NCBI GenBank assembly: GCA_016186635.1
Contig: JACPLI010000029.1
Coordinates: forward strand, 1-51,054
Direction of reading: 5' to 3'
DNA length: 51,054 bases
DNA from: Candidatus Liptonbacteria bacterium
GTDB lineage: Bacteria; Patescibacteriota; Minisyncoccia; UBA6257; 2-01-FULL-56-20
Every line of letters starts with the position of its first letter. Within the stretch, counting starts at the first letter, position 1. Under the pieces are notes generated by a model. It did not search any database. It saw nothing but the letters and a program-made list of their open reading frames with translations, and had not been told where the DNA came from. The position numbers and the translations under genes are program-made. Of this stretch, positions 28,908 through 38,805 are shown piece by piece.

Positions 28908-29317
28908 TTCTTGATGCATTTGAGACAATTGTCGCCGAGGAAGCGGCAAAGATTCCGGAGAAGTTTTTGAAGCGGCTCAAGAACGTGGCGTTCGTGGTGG
29001 AAGAGGAGCCGGGCGGGGAGCTGCTTGAAGAGATGGAAATTCCGGAGGGCGAGACGCTTCTCGGCGTGTTTGAGGGCGCGAATTTGGGCGAGCAGGGGGC
29101 GGGGCCCTGGGAGATGCCCGGCCGGATTGTGGTGTTCAAAAACCCCACGGAGGAGGAGGCGGAAGAGACCGGGGCTTCCGTCCGCGAGGTGGTGCGTGAC
29201 ACGCTCTGGCACGAAGTCGCGCATTACCTCGGCATGGACGAGCATGAGGTCACGCGCGCGGAGGAGCGGCGAGAAACTGGAAAGAAAAAGAATGATGATA
29301 AGAATGAGAATGACTAA
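28904..29317 (+). CDS. Metallopeptidase family protein (DUF1025-like)
   Basis: TLWHEVAHYLGMDEHEV; LLGVFEGANL. Confidence 0.85.
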   Translation: MILDAFETIVAEEAAKIPEKFLKRLKNVAFVVEEEPGGELLEEMEIPEGETLLGVFEGANLGEQGAGPWEMPGRIVVFKNPTEEEAEETGASVREVVRDTLWHEVAHYLGMDEHEVTRAEERRETGKKKNDDKNEND

Positions 29318-29364
29318 AGACAAACCGCTTGAAATATGTGGAGAGGGTATGGTGTAGTAACCTT

Positions 29365-29949
29365 ATGGCTATTCCCTCCGACAGAGCGGATGAAACAATT
29401 ACTGCGGAGGTCCAGCGGGGGAATGCGGAGGCGTTCGGCGAGCTTATCCGGCGGTATGAGGAAAAGCTTTTACGGTACGGGCGGCGGTTCCTCGCGGACC
29501 GCGACGACGTGAAAGACATCGTGCAGGACGCGTTCCTCAAGGCGTACGTGAATATCAAGGGATTCGACTCGTCGCGGAAGTTTTCGCCGTGGCTCTATCG
29601 CATCGCGCACAATGAGTTTGTGAATGCCCTGAAGAAAAGGTCCGGGCGGGAAATGTTCAGTCTTTTTGATTTTGACACGATTTTGCCGCATCCGGTTGCG
29701 GAGGAAACTGCCGACGGCGAAGCCCAGCGGAACGAGCTGAAGCGCGCGCTTGACCGGCATCTCGCCTCTATCGGGGCGAAATATCGGGAGCCCCTTGTGC
29801 TGTATTACTACGAAGACATGGATTACAAAGAAATTGCCGATATTTTGCGGATTCCGGTCTCGACGGTGGGCGTCCGTTTGCGGCGGGGGAAGGACGCACT
29901 GAAGAACGCCGCAGTGAAACTGCAATTATCCCATGGCGGACAATCTTAA
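29365..29949 (+). CDS. ECF-type RNA polymerase sigma factor
   Basis: AFGELIRRYEEKLLRYGRRFL, DIVQDAFLKAYVNI, sigma-4 region. Confidence 0.92.
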   Translation: MAIPSDRADETITAEVQRGNAEAFGELIRRYEEKLLRYGRRFLADRDDVKDIVQDAFLKAYVNIKGFDSSRKFSPWLYRIAHNEFVNALKKRSGREMFSLFDFDTILPHPVAEETADGEAQRNELKRALDRHLASIGAKYREPLVLYYYEDMDYKEIADILRIPVSTVGVRLRRGKDALKNAAVKLQLSHGGQS

Positions 29950-30616
29950 AGACACAATACTCGGCGCCATTAAAGAGGGGCATACAAAGATGCGCCCGCG
30001 GTGGCACTTTGTAGCCGAACGCGCGTTCATCGGGGCGGGGGCGGTGCTTCTTCTCCTTGCGCTTTTATATCTCGCAAGCTTCATGGTGTTTGCGCTCCGT
30101 GAGAGCGGCGCGTGGTTTGCGCCGCAGTTCGGCTCGCGCGGGTGGCTCACCTTTCTCCGCTCGCTTCCGTGGGTACTCATTCTACTCTCGGTGGGTTTCA
30201 TCGTGGCGCTTGAGGCGCTTGTCCGGAAATATCAGTTCGCATATCGCACGCCCCTTCTCTACTCGCTCGTGGGGGTTGTGCTCCTTGTGGCGCTGGGCGG
30301 GCTCATCGCGGCGCCGCTCCACCGGGGACCTTTCGCCGCCGCGTGGCGCGATGCGCTGCCGGGGTTTGTGGGGAAATGGTACCGGCAGTTCGGGATGCCC
30401 CACATGCGCGATATCCACCGCGGCATGGTGCGGCGGATAATGCCCGAGGGATTTGTGGTTGAAGATGCAAGGGGCGCGACTTCAAGCGTGATGCTGCGCC
30501 AGTGGCGGGGGCGCCCCTTTTATCCTCCGTTCCGCGAGGGGGACAGAGTATTCATTTTTGGAGATGCGGCGTCGAGCGGGATTGAAGCATACGGCGTTGA
30601 GCAGGTTGAGGAGTGA
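29933..30616 (+). CDS. Membrane protein, possible anti-sigma partner
   Basis: Overlaps the sigma gene; multiple TM segments. Confidence 0.5.
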   Translation: MADNLKDTILGAIKEGHTKMRPRWHFVAERAFIGAGAVLLLLALLYLASFMVFALRESGAWFAPQFGSRGWLTFLRSLPWVLILLSVGFIVALEALVRKYQFAYRTPLLYSLVGVVLLVALGGLIAAPLHRGPFAAAWRDALPGFVGKWYRQFGMPHMRDIHRGMVRRIMPEGFVVEDARGATSSVMLRQWRGRPFYPPFREGDRVFIFGDAASSGIEAYGVEQVEE

Positions 30617-30853
30617 TGTTTTCCCCGTACGCTTCTACGTGAAAGGGAGCGCATGCGGAGATTGTAGTAAGGAATGTGAGGAGACCGGGCGCGCTGCGGA
30701 TTTCGGCTTTTGACGCAGCGATGCCCGGTTTTCCGTTGTTGCGAGCGAACGTGAAAGATATGCGGGCGCGATTCGGTATCAGTAGATGTGCGGCACGAGA
30801 GATGCCGCACGCAAAGAGTCGAGTATTACAAAACATTCATCAATTCATCAGAA

Positions 30854-31293
30854 TGAAGCGATTTCTTGCATATGTGTTTGTGGCGGTTGCCGCGGCGGGG
30901 CTCGCGGGCGCAGGCGTTGTTTCCGCGCACGGGTTCGGGTTCGGTTTCGGCACGAAGAACCTCACGCCCGACGAGATTGCCTCGCACCACCAGGAGATGT
31001 TTGCGCAACAGGCGGCGCTTCTTGGTGTGAGCGTTGATGAGGTGAAAAAGGGCTGGGCAGAGGGGAAGGGCATTTTCCAGATTGCCGCGGAGCAGGGCAT
31101 CACGAAGGAGCAGCTTCAGCAGAGAATGACGGATGCCCGCACGGCGCACATGAAATCCCAGTTTCAGGCGCTTGTGAGCAAAGGTGTGATTACGCAGGTA
31201 CAGGCGGATGCTCGGCTGAAGTTTATGGAGAGCCATGCGCGCGGCGGTATGGGCATGATGATGGGAAAGGGGTTTCAATTCGGCGCGCGCTAG
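30854..31293 (+). CDS. Secreted DUF2680-like protein
   Basis: Signal peptide; helix pairs with GITKEQLQQRMTDAR / GVITQVQADARLKFME. Confidence 0.6.
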
Positions 31294-31319
31294 CGTCTCA
31301 CAAAACAAATGCACGGACG

Positions 31320-31353
31320 AAACCCGCGCGCATTCCGGTGTGCCGCGGGTTTT
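31320..31353. terminator. Hairpin terminator between convergent genes
   Basis: aaacccgcg...cgcgggttt. Confidence 0.6.
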
Positions 31354-31951
31354 ATGCCGCGCCAGCGCCTGTTTCCGCGGGCGGCGTTTCGCGGGGGGGA
31401 GGGGTAGGAGCAGTCTGAATGCGGAGCGCCCGCGAGGTGCGCCGGAGCATAAAGCGCACGACAAGCGCGCTTCCGATGCCCACTGCGGCGCCGCCGAGAA
31501 TATCAACAGGCCAGTGGATGCCCGAGGCGATGCGCGCGATGCCGTTTACGAGCGCAAACGAGAAAAACCACAACCCCCATTTTCTGTTATGGAGTAAGAA
31601 TACAGTGGCGAGCGCAAAATAGAACGCCGCGTGCCCGGAAGGGAACGAAGTTCCGGGAAGCGGGTCCTGCACCAGCGGCGAGAGGGAGAGAACCTCGAAC
31701 GGGCGCGGTGCGTGGTAGAAGAATCGGATGCCTTCGGTGAGGAGTCCGCGTGAGAGAAGGAGGGCGAGCAGCGTCTCCAGCAGAAAGAACAATCGCTGCC
31801 GACGGTTGCGCTCCGCGAGAAGGAAACCGATGGCAATGAGTACGAGAAGGTAGGAGAAATACTTTGCAAAGAAGACGATTGCGGCATCGAGGAGCGGATG
31901 CGCATGCGCAACACCGAAGAGCCATTGGGCGAGGGAAGCGTTTATAGCCAT
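31352..31951 (-). CDS. PAP2 family phosphatase
   Basis: SFPSGHAAFYFALA, SGIHWPVDILGG. Confidence 0.9.
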   Translation of the reverse strand: MAINASLAQWLFGVAHAHPLLDAAIVFFAKYFSYLLVLIAIGFLLAERNRRQRLFFLLETLLALLLSRGLLTEGIRFFYHAPRPFEVLSLSPLVQDPLPGTSFPSGHAAFYFALATVFLLHNRKWGLWFFSFALVNGIARIASGIHWPVDILGGAAVGIGSALVVRFMLRRTSRALRIQTAPTPPPRETPPAETGAGAA

Positions 31952-32051
31952 TAGAAATTAGCCATGAGTACTTAGGCGAACGCGGCTCAAGAGAAAGAAT
32001 AACAAAAAAAGCCATTAAATTCTAATGGCTAATGGCTCACAACTAATGGCT

Positions 32052-32080
32052 CCATTTGTCCGTTACCGACGGACAAATGG
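32052..32080 (-). terminator. 12-bp hairpin overlapping the rpsR stop codon
   Basis: ccatttgtccgt-taccg-acggacaaatgg. Confidence 0.55.
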
Positions 32081-32266
32081 AAGGAGCGCCATGAACCGCG
32101 CGTACTTAATCGCTTGGGCGAGTTTCCGCTGGTGCGATGCGCAGACGCCCGTGTGCTTCGGGTCGATGATTTTCGCCTGGCTTGAAACGAAGCGTTTCAG
32201 AAGGTCAACTTCCTTATAGTCAATCGTTTTTAAGTTTTGGGAGCAGAAGAAGCACTGTTGGGGCAT
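32063..32266 (-). CDS. rpsR: Ribosomal protein bS18
   Basis: IDYKEVDLLKRFVSSQAKIIDPKHTGVCASHQRKLAQAIKYARFMALLPF. Confidence 0.93.
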   Translation of the reverse strand: MPQQCFFCSQNLKTIDYKEVDLLKRFVSSQAKIIDPKHTGVCASHQRKLAQAIKYARFMALLPFVRR

Positions 32267-32277
32267 GGGCGATAGTA

Positions 32278-32315
32278 TATATCGAAATTTCGAAATGTCG
32301 ATATATCGAGTTATA
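32278..32315. repeat. atatcgaaatttcgaaatgtcgatatatcg palindromic array
   Basis: Same word family as 7962-7980 and 8471-8489. Confidence 0.7.
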
Positions 32316-32871
32316 TTTTCTTGACTTGAAGGGAGTCGAGTTCCACTGCGGTATCGCGCCCGAAGATGGGCACGAGCACTTTGATGCGGTTGCGCGTCTC
32401 ATCCACCTCAGATACTTTCCCGTCATATTCTTTGAAAGGACCGTCGATGATCTTGACGAGGTCGCCCGCCTTAATGTCCACGGTGAATTTGCTCTCGTCC
32501 TGCCCGATGCGCGCGAGGAGCGATTCTACCTCGGCTTTTGAAAGGGGAGTGGGCTTGGTGTTGTCGGGACCGACGAAGCCAGTGACGCGCGGCGTGTTGC
32601 GCACCACGTACCATGAGTCTTCGGTGAGAATCATTTCGACAAGTACATAGCCGGGGTAGATTTTTTCCTCAATCGTCTGGCGCCTGCCGCTTTTCACGCG
32701 GATTCTCTTTTCCTTGGGGACAATGACGCTAAAAATCTTATCGCCCATGGCGAGGGATTCAATGCGCTGTTTCAGGTACCGCGCCACCGCTTCTTCGTAT
32801 CCGGAGTACGTTTGCACGGCGTACCATTCCCGCGTGGCAGCACTCGTTTCTTCTTGGAGTTTTTTGGTCAT
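32311..32871 (-). CDS. nusG: Transcription antitermination factor NusG
   Basis: WYAVQTYSGYEEAVARYL, PGYVLVEM, KOW-domain sequence. Confidence 0.95.
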   Translation of the reverse strand: MTKKLQEETSAATREWYAVQTYSGYEEAVARYLKQRIESLAMGDKIFSVIVPKEKRIRVKSGRRQTIEEKIYPGYVLVEMILTEDSWYVVRNTPRVTGFVGPDNTKPTPLSKAEVESLLARIGQDESKFTVDIKAGDLVKIIDGPFKEYDGKVSEVDETRNRIKVLVPIFGRDTAVELDSLQVKKI

Positions 32872-32874
32872 GGG

Positions 32875-33063
32875 TTAGCGGGCGATGAGGGTTTTGATAA
32901 CCGTTGTGAAGCCGTAGTCAAAGGCGCCCAAAAAAACTGCAAGTCCCATGGAAATGCCCACGACGACGGTGGTGAGGCGAATCGCCTCGTTCCGTGCGGG
33001 CCAGTTTACATGCCGGAGCTCTTCGCGGGATTCCTTAAGGAAATTTCTTAATTTGCGAAACAT
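32875..33063 (-). CDS. secE: Preprotein translocase subunit SecE
   Basis: NFLKESREELRHVNWPARNEAIRLT; adjacent nusG. Confidence 0.92.
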   Translation of the reverse strand: MFRKLRNFLKESREELRHVNWPARNEAIRLTTVVVGISMGLAVFLGAFDYGFTTVIKTLIAR

Positions 33064-33123
33064 GCAGGGGGAGAACTTAAACTGGTTCTTTATACCAAAG
33101 TTGCGCTGAAAGCGCAAGTACGC

Positions 33124-33241
33124 GATACCAATATACTAATGCATGCGAATGATACGAATAGTACTAATAGTGAGTTGGGAAAATGCGTTTCTTGGTATTC
33201 GTATTATTAGTACCATTCGTACCAATTCGTATATTGGTATC
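33124..33241. repeat. Long imperfect inverted repeat
   Basis: gataccaatata / tatattggtatc outer arms plus inner tacgaata words. Confidence 0.75.
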
Positions 33242-35293
33242 TTATATATCCAAGTTCTGCACCGATGCCGCGTGCGTCTGGATGAACTTCTTTCGGGGTT
33301 CCACTTCGTCGCCCATGAGAATATCGAAGAGCCGGTCCGCTTCCGCGGCGTCTTCAATCGTGACCTGTTTCAGTATCCGGCGCTCCGGATTCATCGTGGT
33401 TTCCCAGAGCTGTTCCGGATTCATTTCTCCCAGACCCTTGTACCGCTGGACGTTGGTCCCGGAGCGCGAGTCGGTTGCCGCTTCGATGTTGGGCGGCGTT
33501 TCTTTTTCTGTCTGAGCGGTATTCGTGTGCGTGTCGCGCTTCGCGCTTCGCGATGCACCGAGCTCTGCGAGAATTTTCTCTTTCTGCGCGTCGCTCCATG
33601 CGTAACGGACTGTCTTCCCTGCCTGGATGCGGTAGAGCGGCGGCTGTGCCACGTAGAGATACCCGTTTTCGACGACGGGCTTGAAGTGCCGGAAGAAGAG
33701 CGTGAGGAGGAGTGTCCGGATATGCGCGCCGTCAACGTCGGCGTCGCTCATGAGGACAATCTTGTGGTAGCGGATGCTTCCCAAATCGAACTCGTCGGCA
33801 ATGGCGGTGCCGAGCGCCACGACGAGCGAGCGGACTTCGGCGTTCGCAAGCATTTTGTCGAGGCGCGCCTTTTCCACATTCAAGGGTTTGCCGCGCAGGG
33901 GGAAAATCGCCTGTGTCCTCCGGTCGCGGCCCTGCTTCGCGCTGCCGCCCGCCGAGTCACCCTCGACGATGAAAAGTTCCGACTCCGCGGCGTTCTTCGA
34001 AGTGCAGTCCGCGAGCTTGCCCGGGAGCGTGAGCCCCTCCAAGGCGCCCTTCCGGAGCACGGTCTCTTTCGCGGCTTTTGCGGCAATGCGGGCTTTTGCG
34101 GTGAGGAGCACTTTCTCGATGATGCGCCGCGCCTCCTGCGGATGCCGCTCAAGGAATTCCTTCAGTGATTCGTTTACCACCGCTTCCGTCGAGGTGCGCG
34201 CTTCCGGGTTTCCGAGCCGCGCTTTCGTCTGGCCCTCGAATTGCGGCTCGCGGAGCTTCACCGAAATCACCGCTACCATGCCTTCGCGCACGTCGTCCGC
34301 GGTGAAGTTCTCATCTTTCTCTTTGAGGTACCCTTCGGCGCGCGCGTAGTTATTCAAGGTTCGCGTGAGGGCGGAGCGGAAGCCGGTGAGGTGCATACCG
34401 CCGTCGGGAGTATAGATGTTGTTCGCGAACGAAAGTTCCTCGGTTTTGGAATCATTAAGGTAGAGGAATGCGGCTTCGATGTCGAGCTCGCTGTGCACTT
34501 TCTGGACATGGAATACGTCTTCCTGGAGGGGTTTCTTCTCGTAGGTGAGGTGCTTCACGAAGGAGAGAAGCCCGCCTTCGAAGTAAAACCCATGGCAGGC
34601 AGGGACGTCTCCGCGCCGGTCAAAGAGGTTGATGCGCACGCCTTTGGTGAGATACGCCTGCTGGCGCAGGTGGTCGAGCACCCGTTTTTCATTCCACTGC
34701 GTTTCCGCGAAAATCTGTTTATCGGGAAGAAAACTTACTTTCGTGCCAGTGTGTTCACACGAGCCCGCTTTTTTTACTTTGCCGGCTGGCGCGCCGCGTT
34801 TGTACTCCTGCGCGTAGCGGATGCCGCCGCGGCAGACTTCCGCGCGGAGCCACTCCGAGAGCGCGTTTACGACGGAGACGCCCACGCCGTGAAGCCCGCC
34901 CGAGACCTTGTACGACTCGCCGCCGAACTTGCCGCCGGCGTGGAGGGTGGTCATGACGGTCTCGAGCGCGGACTTCTTCGTCTGGTGGTGGGTCTCGACG
35001 GGGATGCCGCGCCCGTCGTCGGTTACGGCGACGGAGCCGTCATTCAAGAGCTCCACGGTGATATTCTTCGCGAAGCCCGCCATCGCTTCATCAATCGAGT
35101 TGTCCACGACCTCCCAGATGAGGTGATGGAGCCCGTCGGGGCCGGTGGAACCGATATACATCCCCGGGCGTTTCCGCACCGGTTCAAGCCCCTCAAGGAC
35201 GTAGATATCCTTCGCTTCGTAGGAGGCGGGCTTGGGTATTCTGCCTTTCTCCCCGTCTCTTTTTACGCTCGTTTTCGCTCCTTTTTTTGCCAT
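33242..35293 (-). CDS. gyrB: DNA gyrase subunit B
   Basis: GLEPVRKRPGMYIGSTG, EGDSAGGSAKQGRDR, VQRYKGLGEMNPEQLWETTM. Confidence 0.97.
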   Translation of the reverse strand: MAKKGAKTSVKRDGEKGRIPKPASYEAKDIYVLEGLEPVRKRPGMYIGSTGPDGLHHLIWEVVDNSIDEAMAGFAKNITVELLNDGSVAVTDDGRGIPVETHHQTKKSALETVMTTLHAGGKFGGESYKVSGGLHGVGVSVVNALSEWLRAEVCRGGIRYAQEYKRGAPAGKVKKAGSCEHTGTKVSFLPDKQIFAETQWNEKRVLDHLRQQAYLTKGVRINLFDRRGDVPACHGFYFEGGLLSFVKHLTYEKKPLQEDVFHVQKVHSELDIEAAFLYLNDSKTEELSFANNIYTPDGGMHLTGFRSALTRTLNNYARAEGYLKEKDENFTADDVREGMVAVISVKLREPQFEGQTKARLGNPEARTSTEAVVNESLKEFLERHPQEARRIIEKVLLTAKARIAAKAAKETVLRKGALEGLTLPGKLADCTSKNAAESELFIVEGDSAGGSAKQGRDRRTQAIFPLRGKPLNVEKARLDKMLANAEVRSLVVALGTAIADEFDLGSIRYHKIVLMSDADVDGAHIRTLLLTLFFRHFKPVVENGYLYVAQPPLYRIQAGKTVRYAWSDAQKEKILAELGASRSAKRDTHTNTAQTEKETPPNIEAATDSRSGTNVQRYKGLGEMNPEQLWETTMNPERRILKQVTIEDAAEADRLFDILMGDEVEPRKKFIQTHAASVQNLDI

Positions 35294-35365
35294 TTTTATT
35301 AAAAACCGTCGCACGGGGCGACGGGGTAATTGTACTACGGTTTTGCTTCTCTCACAAGCAGGTTT

Positions 35366-36235
35366 TTACTGTCCAAACCACCACGAAATGAGTGCGGTGC
35401 CGGTGATGACGAGTACGATGCCCAGCCGCTGGTGCCACGCCACTTTTTCCCGATTAATGACGATTCCGATGAGGACAAGCCCTGCGATATAGCTCTCGCT
35501 GATGGTGGTGGCGATGGAGATGGGTATGAGGGTCATCGCGTAACCGTAAAAGGTCCAGGCGAGGTTATCGAATATGCTCGCGGGTATGACGTTCGTGATG
35601 CCGTGCCGAAAGTGCGAGGCGAGTATGGTGAGTTTGCCGTGTAAAAAGAGATACAAGAAACAGGCAATCGCAAGGAATGAGTGGACGAACCAGATGGTGG
35701 CGAGCGGGGAGATGGTCTGGCTTCCCACGCCCCAGAGGTAGTTCATAAGTCCCATGCCGATTGAGCCGATGCCCGCCCATACAACTCCTTTCTCGAGGAT
35801 TGTTTTATGGAAGTGAAGGTGAGTGAGGTGTTTTGCAACGGTGAGGAGAATTCCCGCGAAAACCATAAAGATGAGGAGATACACATATGCGGGGAGATAC
35901 TCGCGCGCGAAAATGTAGCTGAAGGCAACGGTGAAAGGGAGTTCGAGTCCATAGACCGGCTCTATCACGGCAAGTTTGCCGCGCTTCACGCCTTCAAAGA
36001 GGAAGAGCGCCGCGACAAGCGTAATTACCGAGAGCGTGAGGAGAAAGACGAGCTGTTCCTGATTCGCAAAGAGCGCGGGGAGTTCGGTGCGCACGAAGGG
36101 AAAAATGCCGACGAGTCCCACTGCGCCGATAAAGAAAAGCGTTTCCCAGTCGCCGACTTTCCGCGTCGAGCGTTGGATAAAAAAATCACCGCCGATCCAT
36201 GCGAAGAGCGCCCCGAACGCGAAAAGAATGCCCAT
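35366..36235 (-). CDS. EamA/DMT family transporter
   Basis: About ten TM segments with two EamA-like halves. Confidence 0.75.
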   Translation of the reverse strand: MGILFAFGALFAWIGGDFFIQRSTRKVGDWETLFFIGAVGLVGIFPFVRTELPALFANQEQLVFLLTLSVITLVAALFLFEGVKRGKLAVIEPVYGLELPFTVAFSYIFAREYLPAYVYLLIFMVFAGILLTVAKHLTHLHFHKTILEKGVVWAGIGSIGMGLMNYLWGVGSQTISPLATIWFVHSFLAIACFLYLFLHGKLTILASHFRHGITNVIPASIFDNLAWTFYGYAMTLIPISIATTISESYIAGLVLIGIVINREKVAWHQRLGIVLVITGTALISWWFGQ

Positions 36236-36238
36236 GTG

Positions 36239-36772
36239 TTATTTGTTTTGCGCGAGAGGACGGATTCCGCGCAAAGACACAGAGACTTCGTTTTTCCTGA
36301 GTTTTGCCGCGGCACGCGGCGATTTTTTGGAACTCACGGGGCGGAGCTGCGCCGCAAGCCCGAATGCAAGCGCGATAATCACAAGATTTTTCACAATATA
36401 CTGCCCCTCAAGCGTGGGGACGAAAAGTCCTGCCCAGGTAAGCGAGGGGAGAAAGACGAGCGGGAGTGCGGTTACGCAGAGGTGCGGCACGAGGAGCGCG
36501 GTCGCGACCCGTTCAAATCCCGGCGCGAGAAAAAACACGCCTATGAGCATCTCATATATTGCGAAGCCGATGATGAACGTGTCGAACGAGAGGAACGGCA
36601 TCGCGCGGTCAAGGAGTTCGCCGATAAGGGGATTTGCGGGGCTCGCGCCGAAGAGTTTGAGTGTCCCGAACCAGAAGTAGACGATGAAGAGTGCTCCGCG
36701 CGCAAGCGGCAGAGCAGCCCGGCGGAGCGCTTTGATGATGCGAACGTCGATGTTCCTTACGGCGCGGGGCAT
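36239..36772 (-). CDS. DoxX-like membrane protein
   Basis: FIVYFWFGTLKLFG, four TM segments. Confidence 0.55.
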   Translation of the reverse strand: MPRAVRNIDVRIIKALRRAALPLARGALFIVYFWFGTLKLFGASPANPLIGELLDRAMPFLSFDTFIIGFAIYEMLIGVFFLAPGFERVATALLVPHLCVTALPLVFLPSLTWAGLFVPTLEGQYIVKNLVIIALAFGLAAQLRPVSSKKSPRAAAKLRKNEVSVSLRGIRPLAQNK

Positions 36773-36834
36773 TAGCGGTAAGTATAGCGCATTCGAGGTG
36801 TATTTTTCTGGGGATGAGATAGAATAGGGGGACT

Positions 36835-37833
36835 ATGCAGCGGGAGCAGTCATTGTTTGAGCACTTGGCACTCGACTTCGTGCGGGTCACCGAGCTCGCG
36901 GCGATCGCGGCGGCGCGATGGATAGGGAAAGGCGACGCGCACGCGGCGGACGGTGCGGCGGTGGATGCCATGCGTGCGGCGATGAGCCGAATCCAATGTG
37001 CGGGGAAAATCGTGATTGGCGAGGGCGCGAAGGACGAGGCGCCGGAACTCTTTGTGGGAGAGAAAGTGGGGAACGGGAAGGGCGTGGCGCTTGATATCGC
37101 GGTGGACCCGCTTGAGTGTACGTCGAGCGTCGCCTTTGGACGCACGAATGCGCTCACCGTGATTGCCGCGGCGCCGAAGGGGATGCTCTACCATGCGGCG
37201 GACTCCTACATGCAAAAGCTCGCAGTGCCGCCTGCCGCGAAGAACAAAGTAGACCTCGATGCGCCCGCGAAGGACACCATCCGCGCGGTGGCGCACGCGC
37301 TTGGGAAGGACGTTCCCGAGATTACCGTTGCGATACTTGACCGTGACCGGCACAAGCAGCTTATCAAAGATGTCCGCGCCGCGGACGCGCGCGTCCAGCT
37401 TTTTACGGACGGCGACGTGGCAATGGCGATTGCGACATGCCTTGCCGAATCTCCCGTCGATATCCTGATGGGAACGGGAGGAAGCGCCGAGGCGGTGCTT
37501 TCGGCGTCCGCAATGAAAACCTTGGGTGGCGGATTTTTTTGCCGGTGGCGTCCGAAAGATGAGAAACATATCGCGCGCCTCCGCGCCGCGGGCGTCACCA
37601 AATTCGACACGCTTTTTTCCGCGGAGACGCTTGCGAAAGGGGATGAGGTCACGTTCACCGCAACCGGCGTGCTTGCGGGACCGCTCGCGGAGGGGGTGGT
37701 CTTCGCCGCCGACCACGTCACGACGCATTCGGTCGTGATGTCTTCGCGCGAGAAGCTCGTGCGCCGCATCGAGACGCGCCATGCCTACCCTGCCTACCGG
37801 ACAGGCAGGCGGCAGGCAGGCCATATGGCATAA
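36835..37833 (+). CDS. glpX: Class II fructose-1,6-bisphosphatase
   Basis: DGAAVDAMRAAMSRI, IGEGAKDEAPELFVGE, DILMGTGGSAEAVL. Confidence 0.93.
   Translation: MQREQSLFEHLALDFVRVTELAAIAAARWIGKGDAHAADGAAVDAMRAAMSRIQCAGKIVIGEGAKDEAPELFVGEKVGNGKGVALDIAVDPLECTSSVAFGRTNALTVIAAAPKGMLYHAADSYMQKLAVPPAAKNKVDLDAPAKDTIRAVAHALGKDVPEITVAILDRDRHKQLIKDVRAADARVQLFTDGDVAMAIATCLAESPVDILMGTGGSAEAVLSASAMKTLGGGFFCRWRPKDEKHIARLRAAGVTKFDTLFSAETLAKGDEVTFTATGVLAGPLAEGVVFAADHVTTHSVVMSSREKLVRRIETRHAYPAYRTGRRQAGHMA
37786..37822. repeat. cctgcctaccggacaggcagg-type repeat
   Basis: taccctgcctaccggacaggcaggcggcaggcaggcc; forms the glpX C-terminus. Confidence 0.75.
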
Positions 37834-37840
37834 TTACCCT

Positions 37841-38785
37841 ATGATTATCACCACAAAGGAGCTGTTTGCCGCCGCCTATCGGAAATTCTCGCTCGGCGCG
37901 TACAACATCAACAACCTCGAGCAAATCGTGGGGCTTTTCCGCGGGAACCGCGATTCGAAAGCGCCGTTTATTATTCAAATTTCGAAAGGCGCGCGGAGCT
38001 ATACGGACAAGACCTTGCTCGAAGCGCTCATCCGGCAGTGCGGCACATTATTCCCGGATTTGCTCTTTGCGGTGCATCTTGACCACGGCGATGAGCAAAA
38101 TTGCCATGATTCAATCGACTCAGGATTTTACTCGTCGGTGATGATTGACGCCTCAATGGAACCGTTTGAGAAAAATGTGGAAATCACGAAGCGCGTGGTG
38201 GAGCACGCGCACGCGAAAGGAATCCGCGTGGAGGCGGAAATCGGCCAGCTTGGCGGGGTGGAAGAGCACATCAATGTGGATGAGGCGAATGCGCATCTTA
38301 CCGACCCGGCGCAGGCGAAGGAGTTTGTGGAAAAGACGGGGTGCGACAGTTTGGCGGTCGCAGTGGGCACTTCGCACGGAGCATATAAGTTTTCAGGAAG
38401 CCAGAAGATTCATTTCAATCGGCTCCAGGAAATTGCGGCCGCGCTGCCGGGCGTGCCGCTCGTGATGCACGGTTCCTCTTCGGTGCCGCAGGATGAAGTG
38501 GCGAAAATTGAGGCGGCGGGCGGGAAACTCTCGGGGGCAAAGGGAGTGTCGGAGGGTGACTTGGAGAAGGTCTACGAATATGGCGTGGTGAAAATCAACA
38601 TCGACACCGACGGGCGGCTCATTTGGACGCGCGTGCACCGAGAGTACTTCAGAGACACGCCGAAGGGCATTGACCTCCGCGACCCGGGAAAAGTTTTCAT
38701 GCAGGAGTACGCGAAGTTTATCGCACACAAAAACGAGATTTTCGGCTCCGCGAACCAGCTTGAAGCGGTCCGGGCGCTCCTCTAG
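37841..38785 (+). CDS. fba: Class II fructose-bisphosphate aldolase
   Basis: GAYNINNLEQ, HLDHGD, VEAEIGQLGGVEEH, VMHGSSSV, KINIDTD. Confidence 0.95.
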   Translation: MIITTKELFAAAYRKFSLGAYNINNLEQIVGLFRGNRDSKAPFIIQISKGARSYTDKTLLEALIRQCGTLFPDLLFAVHLDHGDEQNCHDSIDSGFYSSVMIDASMEPFEKNVEITKRVVEHAHAKGIRVEAEIGQLGGVEEHINVDEANAHLTDPAQAKEFVEKTGCDSLAVAVGTSHGAYKFSGSQKIHFNRLQEIAAALPGVPLVMHGSSSVPQDEVAKIEAAGGKLSGAKGVSEGDLEKVYEYGVVKINIDTDGRLIWTRVHREYFRDTPKGIDLRDPGKVFMQEYAKFIAHKNEIFGSANQLEAVRALL

Positions 38786-38805
38786 AAAAAAAGACGGGCA
38801 CCGCG

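Noticed and set aside
34241-35302. 353-aa plus-strand ORF
   Set aside because: Antisense shadow of gyrB.
36850-37824. 324-aa minus-strand ORF
   Set aside because: Antisense shadow of glpX.
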